From: Chryseobacterium ginsenosidimutans
Lineage (GTDB): Bacteria > Bacteroidota > Bacteroidia > Flavobacteriales > Weeksellaceae
NCBI RefSeq assembly: GCF_030823405.1
Contig: NZ_JAUSXC010000001.1
Span: 2,339,001 to 2,403,000 of the forward strand
Reading direction: 5' to 3'
DNA length: 64,000 nucleotides
Positions 9,314 through 17,532 of the stretch are shown piece after piece. The notes under the pieces are model-generated. The model was not told the origin of the DNA. It did no database searches and worked only from the letters and a program-made list of their open reading frames with translations. The first letter of the stretch is position 1. Each line of letters opens with the position of its first letter. The position numbers were made by a program, and so were the translations under genes.

Positions 9314-10312
9314 ATGAACTCAAGAAGAAAATTTCTAAAAAATACAGCATTGGTATCTTCCGCATTATTGTTGAATCCATTGGATTTAATTGCTAAAGAT
9401 ATACCTGAAAATAACAACAAAATTGTCAATAAACCAATTGTTCTTTCCACATGGAATTTCGGGTTAAAAGCCAACGAAGAAGCATGGACTATTCTAGGAA
9501 AAGGCGGAAGAGCTCTGGATGCGGTGGAAAAAGGGGTTCGTTTAGTTGAAAATGATCCGACAGAAAGAAGCGTTGGTTACGGTGGCCGTCCCGACAGAGA
9601 TGGAAGAGTGACTTTGGATGCGTGCATTATGGATGAAAATTACAACATCGGCTCAGTTGCTTGTATCGAAAATATTAAAAACCCGATTTCCGTTGCCAGA
9701 GCGGTGATGGAAAAAACGCCGCACGTCATGTTGGTGGGTGATGGAGCTTTACAATTTGCCGTTTCTCAAGGTTTTAAAAAAGAAAATATTCTGACTGCCG
9801 AATCTGAAAAAGAATGGAAAGATTGGTTGAAAGACAGTAAATATCAACCTATCGTTAATATTGAAAACCATGACACCATCGGAATGATTGCGTTGGATGC
9901 ACAGGGGAATCTTTCCGGAGCCTGTACAACGAGTGGAATGGCTTTCAAAATGCACGGAAGAGTAGGAGATTCCCCTATTATCGGAGCGGGTTTATTCGTT
10001 GATAATGAGGTGGGTGCGGCAACGGCGACCGGTCACGGTGAAGAGGTGATTAGAACAGTAGGAACTCATTTGGTTGTAGAATTGATGCGTCAGGGAAGAA
10101 ATCCACAACAGGCTTGTAAAGAAGCAGTTGAAAGAATTGTTCAAATTACAAAGAAACGAAATAAGAATTTAAAAGATATTCAGGTTGGTTTTATTGCCTT
10201 AAATAAAAAAGGGGAATATGGCTCATATTGTATTCAGGATGGATTTAATTTTGCGGTGTACGATCAAAAAGGAAACCGTCTGGAAAAGCCTGAATTTGCT
10301 TTGAAACCTTAA
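9314..10312 (+). CDS. Glycosylasparaginase (N4-(beta-N-acetylglucosaminyl)-L-asparaginase)
   Basis: A 332-residue Ntn-hydrolase that cleaves the GlcNAc-Asn bond left after N-glycan and protein breakdown. The self-processing site is visible: Thr188 in HDTIGM becomes the N-terminal nucleophile of the beta chain. Downstream blocks HGRVGDSPIIGAG and ATATGHGEE match those I recall from the Elizabethkingia (Flavobacterium) meningoseptica enzyme. The start at 9314 gives MNSRRKFLKN, a twin-arginine-like export signal followed by a hydrophobic stretch; the longer frame (from 9239) overlaps the GH20 gene and lacks this. The 49-bp gap to GH20 suggests co-transcription. A plain isoaspartyl peptidase is the alternative, but the motif set favours glycosylasparaginase. 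Confidence 0.9.
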   Translation: MNSRRKFLKNTALVSSALLLNPLDLIAKDIPENNNKIVNKPIVLSTWNFGLKANEEAWTILGKGGRALDAVEKGVRLVENDPTERSVGYGGRPDRDGRVTLDACIMDENYNIGSVACIENIKNPISVARAVMEKTPHVMLVGDGALQFAVSQGFKKENILTAESEKEWKDWLKDSKYQPIVNIENHDTIGMIALDAQGNLSGACTTSGMAFKMHGRVGDSPIIGAGLFVDNEVGAATATGHGEEVIRTVGTHLVVELMRQGRNPQQACKEAVERIVQITKKRNKNLKDIQVGFIALNKKGEYGSYCIQDGFNFAVYDQKGNRLEKPEFALKP

Positions 10313-10328
10313 TTTTAGCCTTAATAGG

Positions 10329-10379
10329 AACGGGATTTAAACCGTTTTTAAAATTTAAAATAATCAATTGGCTTTAGCC
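10329..10379. repeat. Pair of small palindromes between genes
   Basis: AACGG and CCGTT (10329-10333, 10342-10346) form one stem, and GGCTTTAGCC (10370-10379) forms another. The text around them (TTTTAGCC before, GGCTTTAGCC after) resembles dispersed intergenic repeats I recall from flavobacterial genomes. Copy number cannot be judged within this window. Confidence 0.4.
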
Positions 10380-10394
10380 ATAACTTAACTATCA

Positions 10395-10934
10395 ATGAAA
10401 TTAATAATTCTTTCTTCTTTATTTTTAATTCTTTCCTGTAAAGAAGAAAATAAAAATACAACTATAAAGACTAATCAGGCTTCGAAAGAAAATATCATTA
10501 AAAAGCTTGAACCTAATGAATCTGAATCTGCAAAAAAATGGTTGACAGAAAATATTGAGAAATTTTTTAAAACAGATCTTTCTACAATAGATTCGGCTAT
10601 GCAAAATATTACGACCAAAGATTATTACGAGTATAAAACGGATGCTACCAATGTAGAAATGGATACCGATGGAAGCCTTACAGAAAAAGAATTTGATCAA
10701 AAATGGAAGAGTAAATTTGATACGAAAAAAGCAGGAATAGATGTTGGATTTTTAATTTCCGGACAAGATTGGAACGAAATTAAGGTTTTGAAAAGCAATT
10801 TAATTTCCCAAGATGGAAACATTTATTTGTTTGATGTAATTCTTAAGGATAAAGAATATAAAGCAGAATATCCAATTCAGGTAAAAGTTGTAAAAGAAAA
10901 AGAAGGATTTCGTATAGCTGATGTTCTTCAGTAA
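10395..10934 (+). CDS. Lipoprotein of unknown function
   Basis: A 179-residue protein with a lipobox (FLILSC, Cys at about residue 15) followed by KEENKN, so probably anchored to a membrane. The mature part is lysine-rich and helical at first, then forms beta strands around GFLISGQDWNEIKVL and ends with EGFRIADVLQ. The fold resembles small DUF3828-like lipoproteins, but this is only an impression. It lies between glycosylasparaginase and cutC with short gaps, so it may be part of the same transcript. Confidence 0.65.
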   Translation: MKLIILSSLFLILSCKEENKNTTIKTNQASKENIIKKLEPNESESAKKWLTENIEKFFKTDLSTIDSAMQNITTKDYYEYKTDATNVEMDTDGSLTEKEFDQKWKSKFDTKKAGIDVGFLISGQDWNEIKVLKSNLISQDGNIYLFDVILKDKEYKAEYPIQVKVVKEKEGFRIADVLQ

Positions 10935-10964
10935 TGTTTTCAAGTTAAAATTAAATATTCAGAA

Positions 10965-11627
10965 ATGTCAAAAATAGAAATAGCCTGTTTCAACCCGAAA
11001 TCCGCAATCATCGCTTTTGAAAACGGAGCCGACAGAATAGAATTGTGTGACGGATTAAGCGAAGGCGGAACAACACCCAATTTTGAGGACGCAAAGCAAC
11101 TTCGAGAAAAAATAAACATTCCGATTTTTGTGATGATTCGTCCTCGTGGTGGTGATTTCATCTATTCCGATGCTGAATTTGAGCAGATGAAAGAAGAATT
11201 AATTCAATTGAAATCCTTGAATGTTGACGGTTTTGTTTTCGGGATTTTAGATGAAAATGATGAGGTAAATATTGAACAAAATAAAACTTTGGTCAAATTG
11301 GCAAATCCTCTTCCGTGCACTTTTCATCGTGCTTTCGACAGGGCGAAAGATCTAGAAAATTCTTTAGAAAAAGTAATTGAATGCGGTTTCAAAACAATTC
11401 TTACTTCAGGTCAAAAACTAAATGTTTCGGAAGGAAAGGAAAACCTTAAAAAGCTGGTTGAACTGTCAAACAGGAGAATTGAAATTCTTGTCGGTGGCGG
11501 ACTTCGCTCCACAAATATTCAGGAAATCCGAGAAATGACTAATGCCAACTATTTCCATTCTTCCGCAATCACTGATGGGGGTGCTTTTGCCAATGCTGAT
11601 GAAGTAGTAGCTTTAAAGAATAAATAA
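10965..11627 (+). CDS. cutC: CutC family protein
   Basis: A 220-residue TIM-barrel protein of the CutC family. Characteristic pieces are IEIACFNPKSAIIAFENGAD, RIELCDGLSEGGTTP, IFVMIRPRGGDF, CTFHRAFD and ILVGGGLRSTNI. The family is named for copper homeostasis, but the copper role is disputed. In Bacteroidota cutC often sits beside glycosidase genes, as here with beta-mannosidase, which hints at a carbohydrate-linked role. Length is normal for bacterial CutC (~220-250). It is 30 bp after the lipoprotein gene. Confidence 0.9.
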   Translation: MSKIEIACFNPKSAIIAFENGADRIELCDGLSEGGTTPNFEDAKQLREKINIPIFVMIRPRGGDFIYSDAEFEQMKEELIQLKSLNVDGFVFGILDENDEVNIEQNKTLVKLANPLPCTFHRAFDRAKDLENSLEKVIECGFKTILTSGQKLNVSEGKENLKKLVELSNRRIEILVGGGLRSTNIQEIREMTNANYFHSSAITDGGAFANADEVVALKNK

Positions 11628-11635
11628 AATAAAAG

Positions 11636-11804
11636 TTTAACGCAAAGTTTTTATTTTAACGTAAATGTTTTTAGAAAGCAAAGATTGCGACAAAGTCGCT
11701 GATTAAGCAATACGGATAAAACGTTCGCTTAATCAAATCAATTAATTGATTAATCTTAGCTCACTTAAAAATATGGAAATGATAGGATGAAACTTTGCGT
11801 TAAA
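11636..11804. repeat. Structured repeat element upstream of the GxxExxY gene
   Basis: A 15-bp terminal inverted repeat (TTTAACGCAAAGTTT at 11636-11650 and its complement at 11790-11804) encloses three nested palindromes: GCGAC/GTCGC (11687-11699), GATTAAGC/GCTTAATC (11701-11734) and AATCAATTAATTGATT (11736-11751). The AACGCAAAG core is, from memory, typical of dispersed elements next to GxxExxY genes in flavobacteria. No transposase is present. Function unknown; it could be a mobile passenger element or a structured RNA. Confidence 0.6.
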
Positions 11805-11834
11805 GAAAAGTATACGTAAAAAAATACAACACAA

Positions 11835-12212
11835 ATGACAGAAAATGAATTGTCCTACAAAATAATAGGATCGGCAATTGAGGTACATAAAAATCTCGGA
11901 GCTGGATTATTAGAAAACACGTACGAATTAGCGTTAGCTTATGAATTAAAAAAATTAGGACTTGATGTAAAACAACAAATTTATTTGCCTTTACAATACA
12001 AAGAATTTAATATTGAAAATGCTTATAAAATTGATTTGCTAATAGAAGATAAAATTATCGTTGAAGTCAAGTCTGTGTTAGAAATGCATTCAGTTTTTAA
12101 AGCTCAATTATTAACTTATTTAAAATTGACAAACTTAAAGCTTGGGCTTCTGATTAATTTTAATACTCCTCTTATCAAAGACGGAATTCATAGAATTGTA
12201 AACAACTTATAG
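11835..12212 (+). CDS. GxxExxY family protein (PD-(D/E)XK nuclease-like fold)
   Basis: A 125-residue protein whose name-giving motif is visible as GAGLLENTYELAL near residue 22. Residues ~75-90 give an Asp ... Glu-Val-Lys pattern (KIDLLIEDKIIVEVKSV), the catalytic signature of the PD-(D/E)XK nuclease fold, followed by a helix containing QLLTYLKLT. The family is common in Bacteroidota and its biological role is unknown. The stop codon directly abuts the ATG of the beta-mannosidase gene with no spacer, so translation may be coupled. A structured inverted-repeat element lies upstream, suggesting that gene and element arrived together. Confidence 0.85.
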   Translation: MTENELSYKIIGSAIEVHKNLGAGLLENTYELALAYELKKLGLDVKQQIYLPLQYKEFNIENAYKIDLLIEDKIIVEVKSVLEMHSVFKAQLLTYLKLTNLKLGLLINFNTPLIKDGIHRIVNNL

Positions 12213-14696
12213 ATGAACAAAACTATCCTTTTTGCTTTCTTTTTTATTCAAAATATCCTTTTTGGCCAGCTTTCAGAACGGAATTTATCTTCTGGAAAAT
12301 GGCAATTCAAAAATTCAAAAGAAAATAAATGGCTCACGGCCACCGTGCCAGGAACAGTTCATTTGGATTTGATGAATAATAAAATCATTTCCGATCCTTA
12401 CAAAGATGAAAATGAAAAGAAAGTTCAATGGATAGAAAATGAAGATTGGGATTATCAGACAACTTTCAAGGTTTCATCAAAAGAATTGCAGAATCAAAAT
12501 ATTGATTTGATTTTTAATGGATTGGATACATTTTCAGAAATTTATCTGAACGGAAAATTGTTGAAGAAAACGGATAATATGTTCAGAACATGGAAAATTC
12601 CTGTAAAAAATGATTTAAAAATTGGAAATAATATTTTACAGATTAAATTTAAATCGTCAGTCAATGTTGGTAAAGATTTAGCCAAAAAAGTTCCGTTTAC
12701 CATGCCGGAATCTCCAAGAAGCTTTGTGAGAAAAGCGCAATATCAGTTCGGATGGGATTGGGGCCCGAGATTGGTTACCGCAGGAATCTGGAAAGATGTA
12801 CAATTGAATTTCTGGAATTTTGCAATCATTAAAAATATTAAAAACACTCAGGCTATTTTCGAAAATAAAGCAAAAATAAACTTTGAAATTGAAATTGATG
12901 CTCAGGTTTCGGGAACATATTATTTGAAAATCAACGATTTGAGTAAAATGGTTTCTCTTAAAAAGGGTAATAATAAAATTGAGTTTCCGTATGAAATTAA
13001 AAATCCAAAACTTTGGCAACCCAATGGATGGGGAAATGCAAATCTCTATGACTTTGAAATTGGATTGGCGAAAAATCAAGAATATATTCAAACTAAAAAC
13101 TTAAAAATAGGTCTCAGAACAATTGAATTAATTCAGGAAAAAGACGAAAAAGGAAAATCTTTCTATTTTAAAGTTAATGGAAATCCTATTTATGCAAAAG
13201 GTGCAAACTGGATTCCTTCTGATAGTTTTACGCCGAGAATTACCAAAGAAAAATACCAAAAACTCATCAAAGACTGCAAAGAAGCGAACATGAACATGAT
13301 CCGTGTCTGGGGTGGCGGAATTTACGAAGACAATGAATTTTACAAAGCCTGCGATGAAAACGGAATCTTGGTTTGGCAGGATTTCATGTTTGCGGGAAGT
13401 TTTTATCCGTCTGATGAAGCGTTTTTAAACAATGTAAAAGAAGAGGTGAAAGACCAAGTTAACCGACTTCAAAATCATCCGTCAATTGCTTTATGGTGTG
13501 GAAATAACGAAATTGATGAAGCCATTGTCAATTGGGGCTATCAAAAGCAATTCAAATATTCAAAAGAAGATTCTTTACAGGTTTGGAAAGATTATAAGAA
13601 GATTTTTCATGAAGTGATTCCAAATACTTTAAAAGAAAACTTGAATGCTGATAAAAATATTTACTGGCCAACTTCACCTTCAATCGGTTGGGGTCACAAA
13701 GAAAGTCTGACAGAAGGAGATTCTCATTATTGGGGAGTTTGGTGGGGCGAACAACCGTTTGAGATTTATAACGAAAAAGTTCCAAGATTTGCTTCAGAAT
13801 ACGGTTTTCAGGGAATGCCAAGTCTGGAAGCTGTAAAATCTATGTTTTCAGGGAAGCAGGATTTAAGTTTAGAAAATTCAACAATAAAGGCTCATGAAAA
13901 AAATGCGCGTGGCTTTCATATTATTGATGAATACATGAAGCGTGATTATATCGTTCCGACAGATTTTGTAAAATATAATTATGTTTCTCAACTGCTTCAG
14001 GCTCGAGGAATGAAGATTGCCATTGAAGCCCACCGTCGGGCAAAACCTTACAATATGGGAACTTTGTATTGGCAGTTGAATGATTGTTGGCCGGTTATTT
14101 CATGGTCATCGATCGATTATTTGGGAAATTGGAAAGCGTTGCATTATCAGGTAAAAAGAAGTTTTAAAAATCAGGTGATTTTAACGGAAGAAATAGACGG
14201 GTTTTTGAATTTTTACGCCATTAATGATGAATTAAAAAAGTTTGAAGATATAAAAGTAGAAATTCAGGTTGTTGATTTTTATGGGAAAATTTTAAATGAT
14301 TTAACTACGGTTCAGGATGGGAAAACATTGGATGGAATTGCGAAGATTGATCATATAGAAATTAAAAATTTAATTAAATATTCCAATAAAAATGAAGTCT
14401 TTTTAAAATTAATTTTAAAAGATATAAATAAAAAGAACATTGCAGAAAATATTCACTTTTTCGCAAAACCAAAAGACTTAAAACTCACAAAACCCAATAT
14501 TAAAATCAAGAAAATTTCTCCGACAGAAATCGAAATTTCAACTGATGTTCTGGCGAAAGACATTTATTTAATGGGCGACACCCATTTTTCTGATAACTTT
14601 TTTGATCTGCTTCCAAAAACTTCAAAAAGAATTATACTTTCAAAATCTTTGCAAGAAGTTGAGGTGATGAGTTTGTGGGATACGATGAATAATTAA
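12213..14696 (+). CDS. Beta-mannosidase, GH2
   Basis: An 827-residue secreted GH2 enzyme (signal peptide FFFIQNILFGQ). Order: sugar-binding domain (GTVHLDLMNNKIISDPYKDE), immunoglobulin-like domain, TIM barrel with VWGGGIYEDNEFYKACDENG, then C-terminal beta domains. The acid/base is Glu433 in WCGNNEIDEA and the nucleophile is Glu529 in FASEYGFQG. These motifs and the length fit beta-mannosidases rather than beta-galactosidases. It would remove the beta-1,4-mannose of the N-glycan core (Man-GlcNAc2), which fits the hexosaminidase and glycosylasparaginase upstream. It begins on the base after the GxxExxY stop, an unusually tight junction for a gene that may have gained a new upstream neighbour. 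Confidence 0.92.
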   Translation: MNKTILFAFFFIQNILFGQLSERNLSSGKWQFKNSKENKWLTATVPGTVHLDLMNNKIISDPYKDENEKKVQWIENEDWDYQTTFKVSSKELQNQNIDLIFNGLDTFSEIYLNGKLLKKTDNMFRTWKIPVKNDLKIGNNILQIKFKSSVNVGKDLAKKVPFTMPESPRSFVRKAQYQFGWDWGPRLVTAGIWKDVQLNFWNFAIIKNIKNTQAIFENKAKINFEIEIDAQVSGTYYLKINDLSKMVSLKKGNNKIEFPYEIKNPKLWQPNGWGNANLYDFEIGLAKNQEYIQTKNLKIGLRTIELIQEKDEKGKSFYFKVNGNPIYAKGANWIPSDSFTPRITKEKYQKLIKDCKEANMNMIRVWGGGIYEDNEFYKACDENGILVWQDFMFAGSFYPSDEAFLNNVKEEVKDQVNRLQNHPSIALWCGNNEIDEAIVNWGYQKQFKYSKEDSLQVWKDYKKIFHEVIPNTLKENLNADKNIYWPTSPSIGWGHKESLTEGDSHYWGVWWGEQPFEIYNEKVPRFASEYGFQGMPSLEAVKSMFSGKQDLSLENSTIKAHEKNARGFHIIDEYMKRDYIVPTDFVKYNYVSQLLQARGMKIAIEAHRRAKPYNMGTLYWQLNDCWPVISWSSIDYLGNWKALHYQVKRSFKNQVILTEEIDGFLNFYAINDELKKFEDIKVEIQVVDFYGKILNDLTTVQDGKTLDGIAKIDHIEIKNLIKYSNKNEVFLKLILKDINKKNIAENIHFFAKPKDLKLTKPNIKIKKISPTEIEISTDVLAKDIYLMGDTHFSDNFFDLLPKTSKRIILSKSLQEVEVMSLWDTMNN

Positions 14697-14705
14697 ATTT
14701 TTTGA

Positions 14706-14772
14706 AGCTATTTCCCGCTTTCCGTTGCAATCTTTTTCTTCAAAAAAGGATTTTCACTGCAATCGGGGCTAT
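14706..14772. repeat. Flavobacterial intergenic repeat (hairpin type)
   Basis: A degenerate hairpin with left arm AGCTATTTCCCGCTTTCCG and right arm ending CTGCAATCGGGGCTATGG; a pyrimidine-rich loop contains CTTTTTCTTC. The pairing of an AGC-ATTTCCCG arm with a CGGGGCT arm is a pattern I recall as highly repeated in Flavobacterium and Chryseobacterium genomes. It lies just after the beta-mannosidase stop and may act as a 3' end structure. Confidence 0.6.
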
Positions 14773-14833
14773 GGTTTTTGTCATAAATTCTGCTTACGTT
14801 TTACAATGATAATCTGAGTGCTATAAGAGTAAA

Positions 14834-14865
14834 GATTGCTTCGTCAGTTCATTCCTCACAATGAC
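14834..14865. repeat. Dispersed repeat fragment (GTCATTG...GAAGCAATC type)
   Basis: The reverse complement reads GTCATTGTGAGGAATGAACT followed by GACGAAGCAATC. This matches, from memory, a short repeat with a 'gaggaatgaagcgacgaagcaat' core found between genes in many Bacteroidota and other bacteria. It sits between beta-mannosidase and priA. Only one copy is seen in the window. Confidence 0.55.
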
Positions 14866-14925
14866 TTAAACAAAGTATTGCAGTTCTCTAAAGAAAAATC
14901 TAATTTTACACTTTAAATATTTCTT

Positions 14926-17373
14926 TTGCAATACGCTCAAATTGTTTTACCGTTAAATTTAAAGGGTTCTTTCACTTACAGAGTTCCTGAAGAATTATTG
15001 CCTGAAATCCAGGTAGGAATGCGTGTTTTGGTTCCGTTTGGTGGAAAGAAAATTTATACGGGAATTGTTTTTGAGCTTCATGACAGTAAACCTGAAAATT
15101 TTGTTGCTAAAGAAGTGATCAGTCTTTTGGACAACAAACCGATTGTTCCGATGGAGCAGATCAGGTTTTGGAACTGGCTTTCAGACTATTATTTGTGTGG
15201 TTTGGGAGAAATTTACCGCTTTGCTTTTCCGTCTTCTTTAAAGCTTGAAAGTGAAACGTATTTAAAATTAAAGCCCAATATAAAGGTTGATTTTGAGAAT
15301 CTGGATGTCAATGAAATGTATCTTATTCAGGCTTTGGAAGTTCGCCAGCTGATTAATTTAACAGATATTGAAGCTTTTATCCCTAAAAAAGATATCGTAA
15401 AAACCATCAACTCATTAATTGATCTGCAATACATCGAAATTGATGAAAAAATTGCTGAGAAATATAAAGCAAAAGAAGTTGCTTATGTTAAAATTAAAGA
15501 TGAGTTTTTAAAAAGTGAAAATCTCACAGAAACTCTTCTGGCATTAAAAAGAGCGCAGAAACAGAAAGAGCTTTTTCTTCATATTTTAGAAAAACAGACT
15601 GAAAACCCCGATTTGCATATCAAAAAGTCCGAGCTTTTTGAAGACGGATATTTTGGAAGCTCGCATTTCAAATCTTTGGCAGATAAAAATCTTGTAGAAG
15701 AATATTATATGCAGAAAGACAGGATTGAAAGTTATGAAGGTGAAATTGAGGAAATCGAAGAGCTTTCAGAAGCTCAGAAGATTGCAAAAAGTGAAGTCGA
15801 TGAAGCTTTTGAAGAAGGGGAAAATGTCTTACTTCACGGCGTAACTTCATCCGGAAAAACGCATATTTATTTAGAAAAAATTGAGGAGTGTATCAGTGAA
15901 GAAAAAAACGTTCTTTTTTTGCTTCCCGAAATTTCTTTAACGAAACAAATTACTCAGCGTTTAGAGAAAAAATACGGCAGGCAGTTAGGTTTTTACCATC
16001 AGAAACTCACTGATTTCGAGCGGGTGGAAGTTTGGCGGAGAATTCGTCAAAATGATATTAAAATCCTTATCGGAACACGGAATGCATTGTTTCTGCCGTT
16101 TCAGAATTTAGGTTTGATTGTTGTCGATGAAGAACACGATTCAGCTTACAAACCAAGAGAAGTTTCGCCCTTTTTTAATGCTAAGGATGCTGCGTTGATA
16201 TTAGGTAATTTCTATAACGCAAGAGTAATTTTGGGTTCTGCAACTCCTTCCGTAGAAAGCTATTATAATGCGAGAAAAGATAGGATGAAATATGTTTTTC
16301 TCGAAGAACGCTTCGGAAATGTTAATCTTCCGGAATATGAGTTGATTAATTTTAAAGAAGCTCAGGATTCCAAAAAAGTATCGGGTAATTTTTCTTTGCA
16401 TTTAATTGATGAAATTAAGAAAACGTTAGAAGAAAAAAATCAGGCTATTGTTCTGCACAATCGACGGGGCTACGCTAATGTAGTGGAATGTGAAACCTGC
16501 GGATATGTAAACTACTGTTCCAATTGTGATGTTGTGATGACGTATCATAAAGCTGCCAACGAAATGAAATGCCATTACTGTGGTCAGAGAGCTTCAAAAC
16601 CAAAAGCTTGCCCCAAATGCTATTCTGAAAATCTGAATGAAAGAGGAGTTGGGGTAGAGCAGATTCATGAAGAAGTTTCAAAATTATTTCCTGATAATGA
16701 AGTTGATAGGATGGATGTAGATTCTATGCGAAAGAAATTTGCCTACGAAAAACTATACGAAAAAATCGAAGGCCGCGAAACAGATATTGTTGTTGGGACT
16801 CAGATGATTTCCAAAGGTCTGGATTTTGATCATATTGAGTTGGTAGCGATTCCAAAAGCAGATTCTATGCTGTATGTTCAGGATTTCAGGGCAGAAGAAA
16901 GGGCATATCAATTAATTACACAGGTTTCAGGACGTGCAGGAAGAGTTTCGGGGAAAGGGAAAGTTTTAATTCAGACTTTTAATCCGGATCATTCTGTTTT
17001 TCAATTAATTAAAATGAATAATCCTGCGAAGGTTTACAAATATATTTTAACGGAACGCCAAAAATTCCATTATCCGCCTTTCACAAAATTAATCATGATT
17101 GAGCTGAAACACAGAAAAGAAGATAAAGTAAATCGTGCTTCTCAGTTTTTAGGATCGGTTTTAAGAAAATACCTGCCCGAAGATTGTGTTTTAGGACCGG
17201 AAAAAGCTCAGATTGCGAGACTTAATAATTTATACCAATTTCAGATCATGCTGAAGCTTCCAAGAGGTAAAAAGTATGAAGAATATAAGAAGCTGGTTTT
17301 AATAAGTCTAAAAGAATTTGAAGAAATTACTGCTTACCAAAGCATTAAAAAAGACGTTTTTGTGGATTTTTAA
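14926..17373 (+). CDS. priA: Primosomal protein N', replication-restart helicase
   Basis: An 815-residue PriA. It reloads the replisome at stalled forks. The N-terminal DNA-binding domain starts YAQIVLPLNLKGSFTYRVPE. The helicase core has Walker A near residue 305 (LLHGVTSSGKTHIY), a DEEH box (IVVDEEHDSAYKPRE) and the GSATPS motif. Eight zinc-binding cysteines occur in the order CETC, CSNC, CHYC, CPKC around residues 523-565. The gene must start at TTG (14926): a stop lies four codons upstream, and the first in-frame ATG (about codon 34) would remove the 3'-end-binding domain that all PriA proteins have. Normal length. Confidence 0.95.
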   Translation: MQYAQIVLPLNLKGSFTYRVPEELLPEIQVGMRVLVPFGGKKIYTGIVFELHDSKPENFVAKEVISLLDNKPIVPMEQIRFWNWLSDYYLCGLGEIYRFAFPSSLKLESETYLKLKPNIKVDFENLDVNEMYLIQALEVRQLINLTDIEAFIPKKDIVKTINSLIDLQYIEIDEKIAEKYKAKEVAYVKIKDEFLKSENLTETLLALKRAQKQKELFLHILEKQTENPDLHIKKSELFEDGYFGSSHFKSLADKNLVEEYYMQKDRIESYEGEIEEIEELSEAQKIAKSEVDEAFEEGENVLLHGVTSSGKTHIYLEKIEECISEEKNVLFLLPEISLTKQITQRLEKKYGRQLGFYHQKLTDFERVEVWRRIRQNDIKILIGTRNALFLPFQNLGLIVVDEEHDSAYKPREVSPFFNAKDAALILGNFYNARVILGSATPSVESYYNARKDRMKYVFLEERFGNVNLPEYELINFKEAQDSKKVSGNFSLHLIDEIKKTLEEKNQAIVLHNRRGYANVVECETCGYVNYCSNCDVVMTYHKAANEMKCHYCGQRASKPKACPKCYSENLNERGVGVEQIHEEVSKLFPDNEVDRMDVDSMRKKFAYEKLYEKIEGRETDIVVGTQMISKGLDFDHIELVAIPKADSMLYVQDFRAEERAYQLITQVSGRAGRVSGKGKVLIQTFNPDHSVFQLIKMNNPAKVYKYILTERQKFHYPPFTKLIMIELKHRKEDKVNRASQFLGSVLRKYLPEDCVLGPEKAQIARLNNLYQFQIMLKLPRGKKYEEYKKLVLISLKEFEEITAYQSIKKDVFVDF

Positions 17374-17532
17374 CAATTTTTAACAAACTTTATAGTGTTT
17401 TTATAATAGTCTACTGAACTGCTATACAACAATATTTTCTACATTTGGTCGTTGATTATATGTTTGGGTTTAACTTTCGATTTAACCAATTGATTTTTAA
17501 TCTATCCAAATTGTAACAAAATGAAAAAATAG

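Noticed and set aside
11636..11804. CRISPR or insertion sequence at the nested palindromes
   Set aside because: The arms are inverted rather than regularly spaced direct repeats, there are no spacers, and no transposase gene is present.
12678..13091. 137-codon open frame opposite the beta-mannosidase gene
   Set aside because: Antisense shadow of a conserved GH2 domain; composition is Phe/Ile-rich without any motif.
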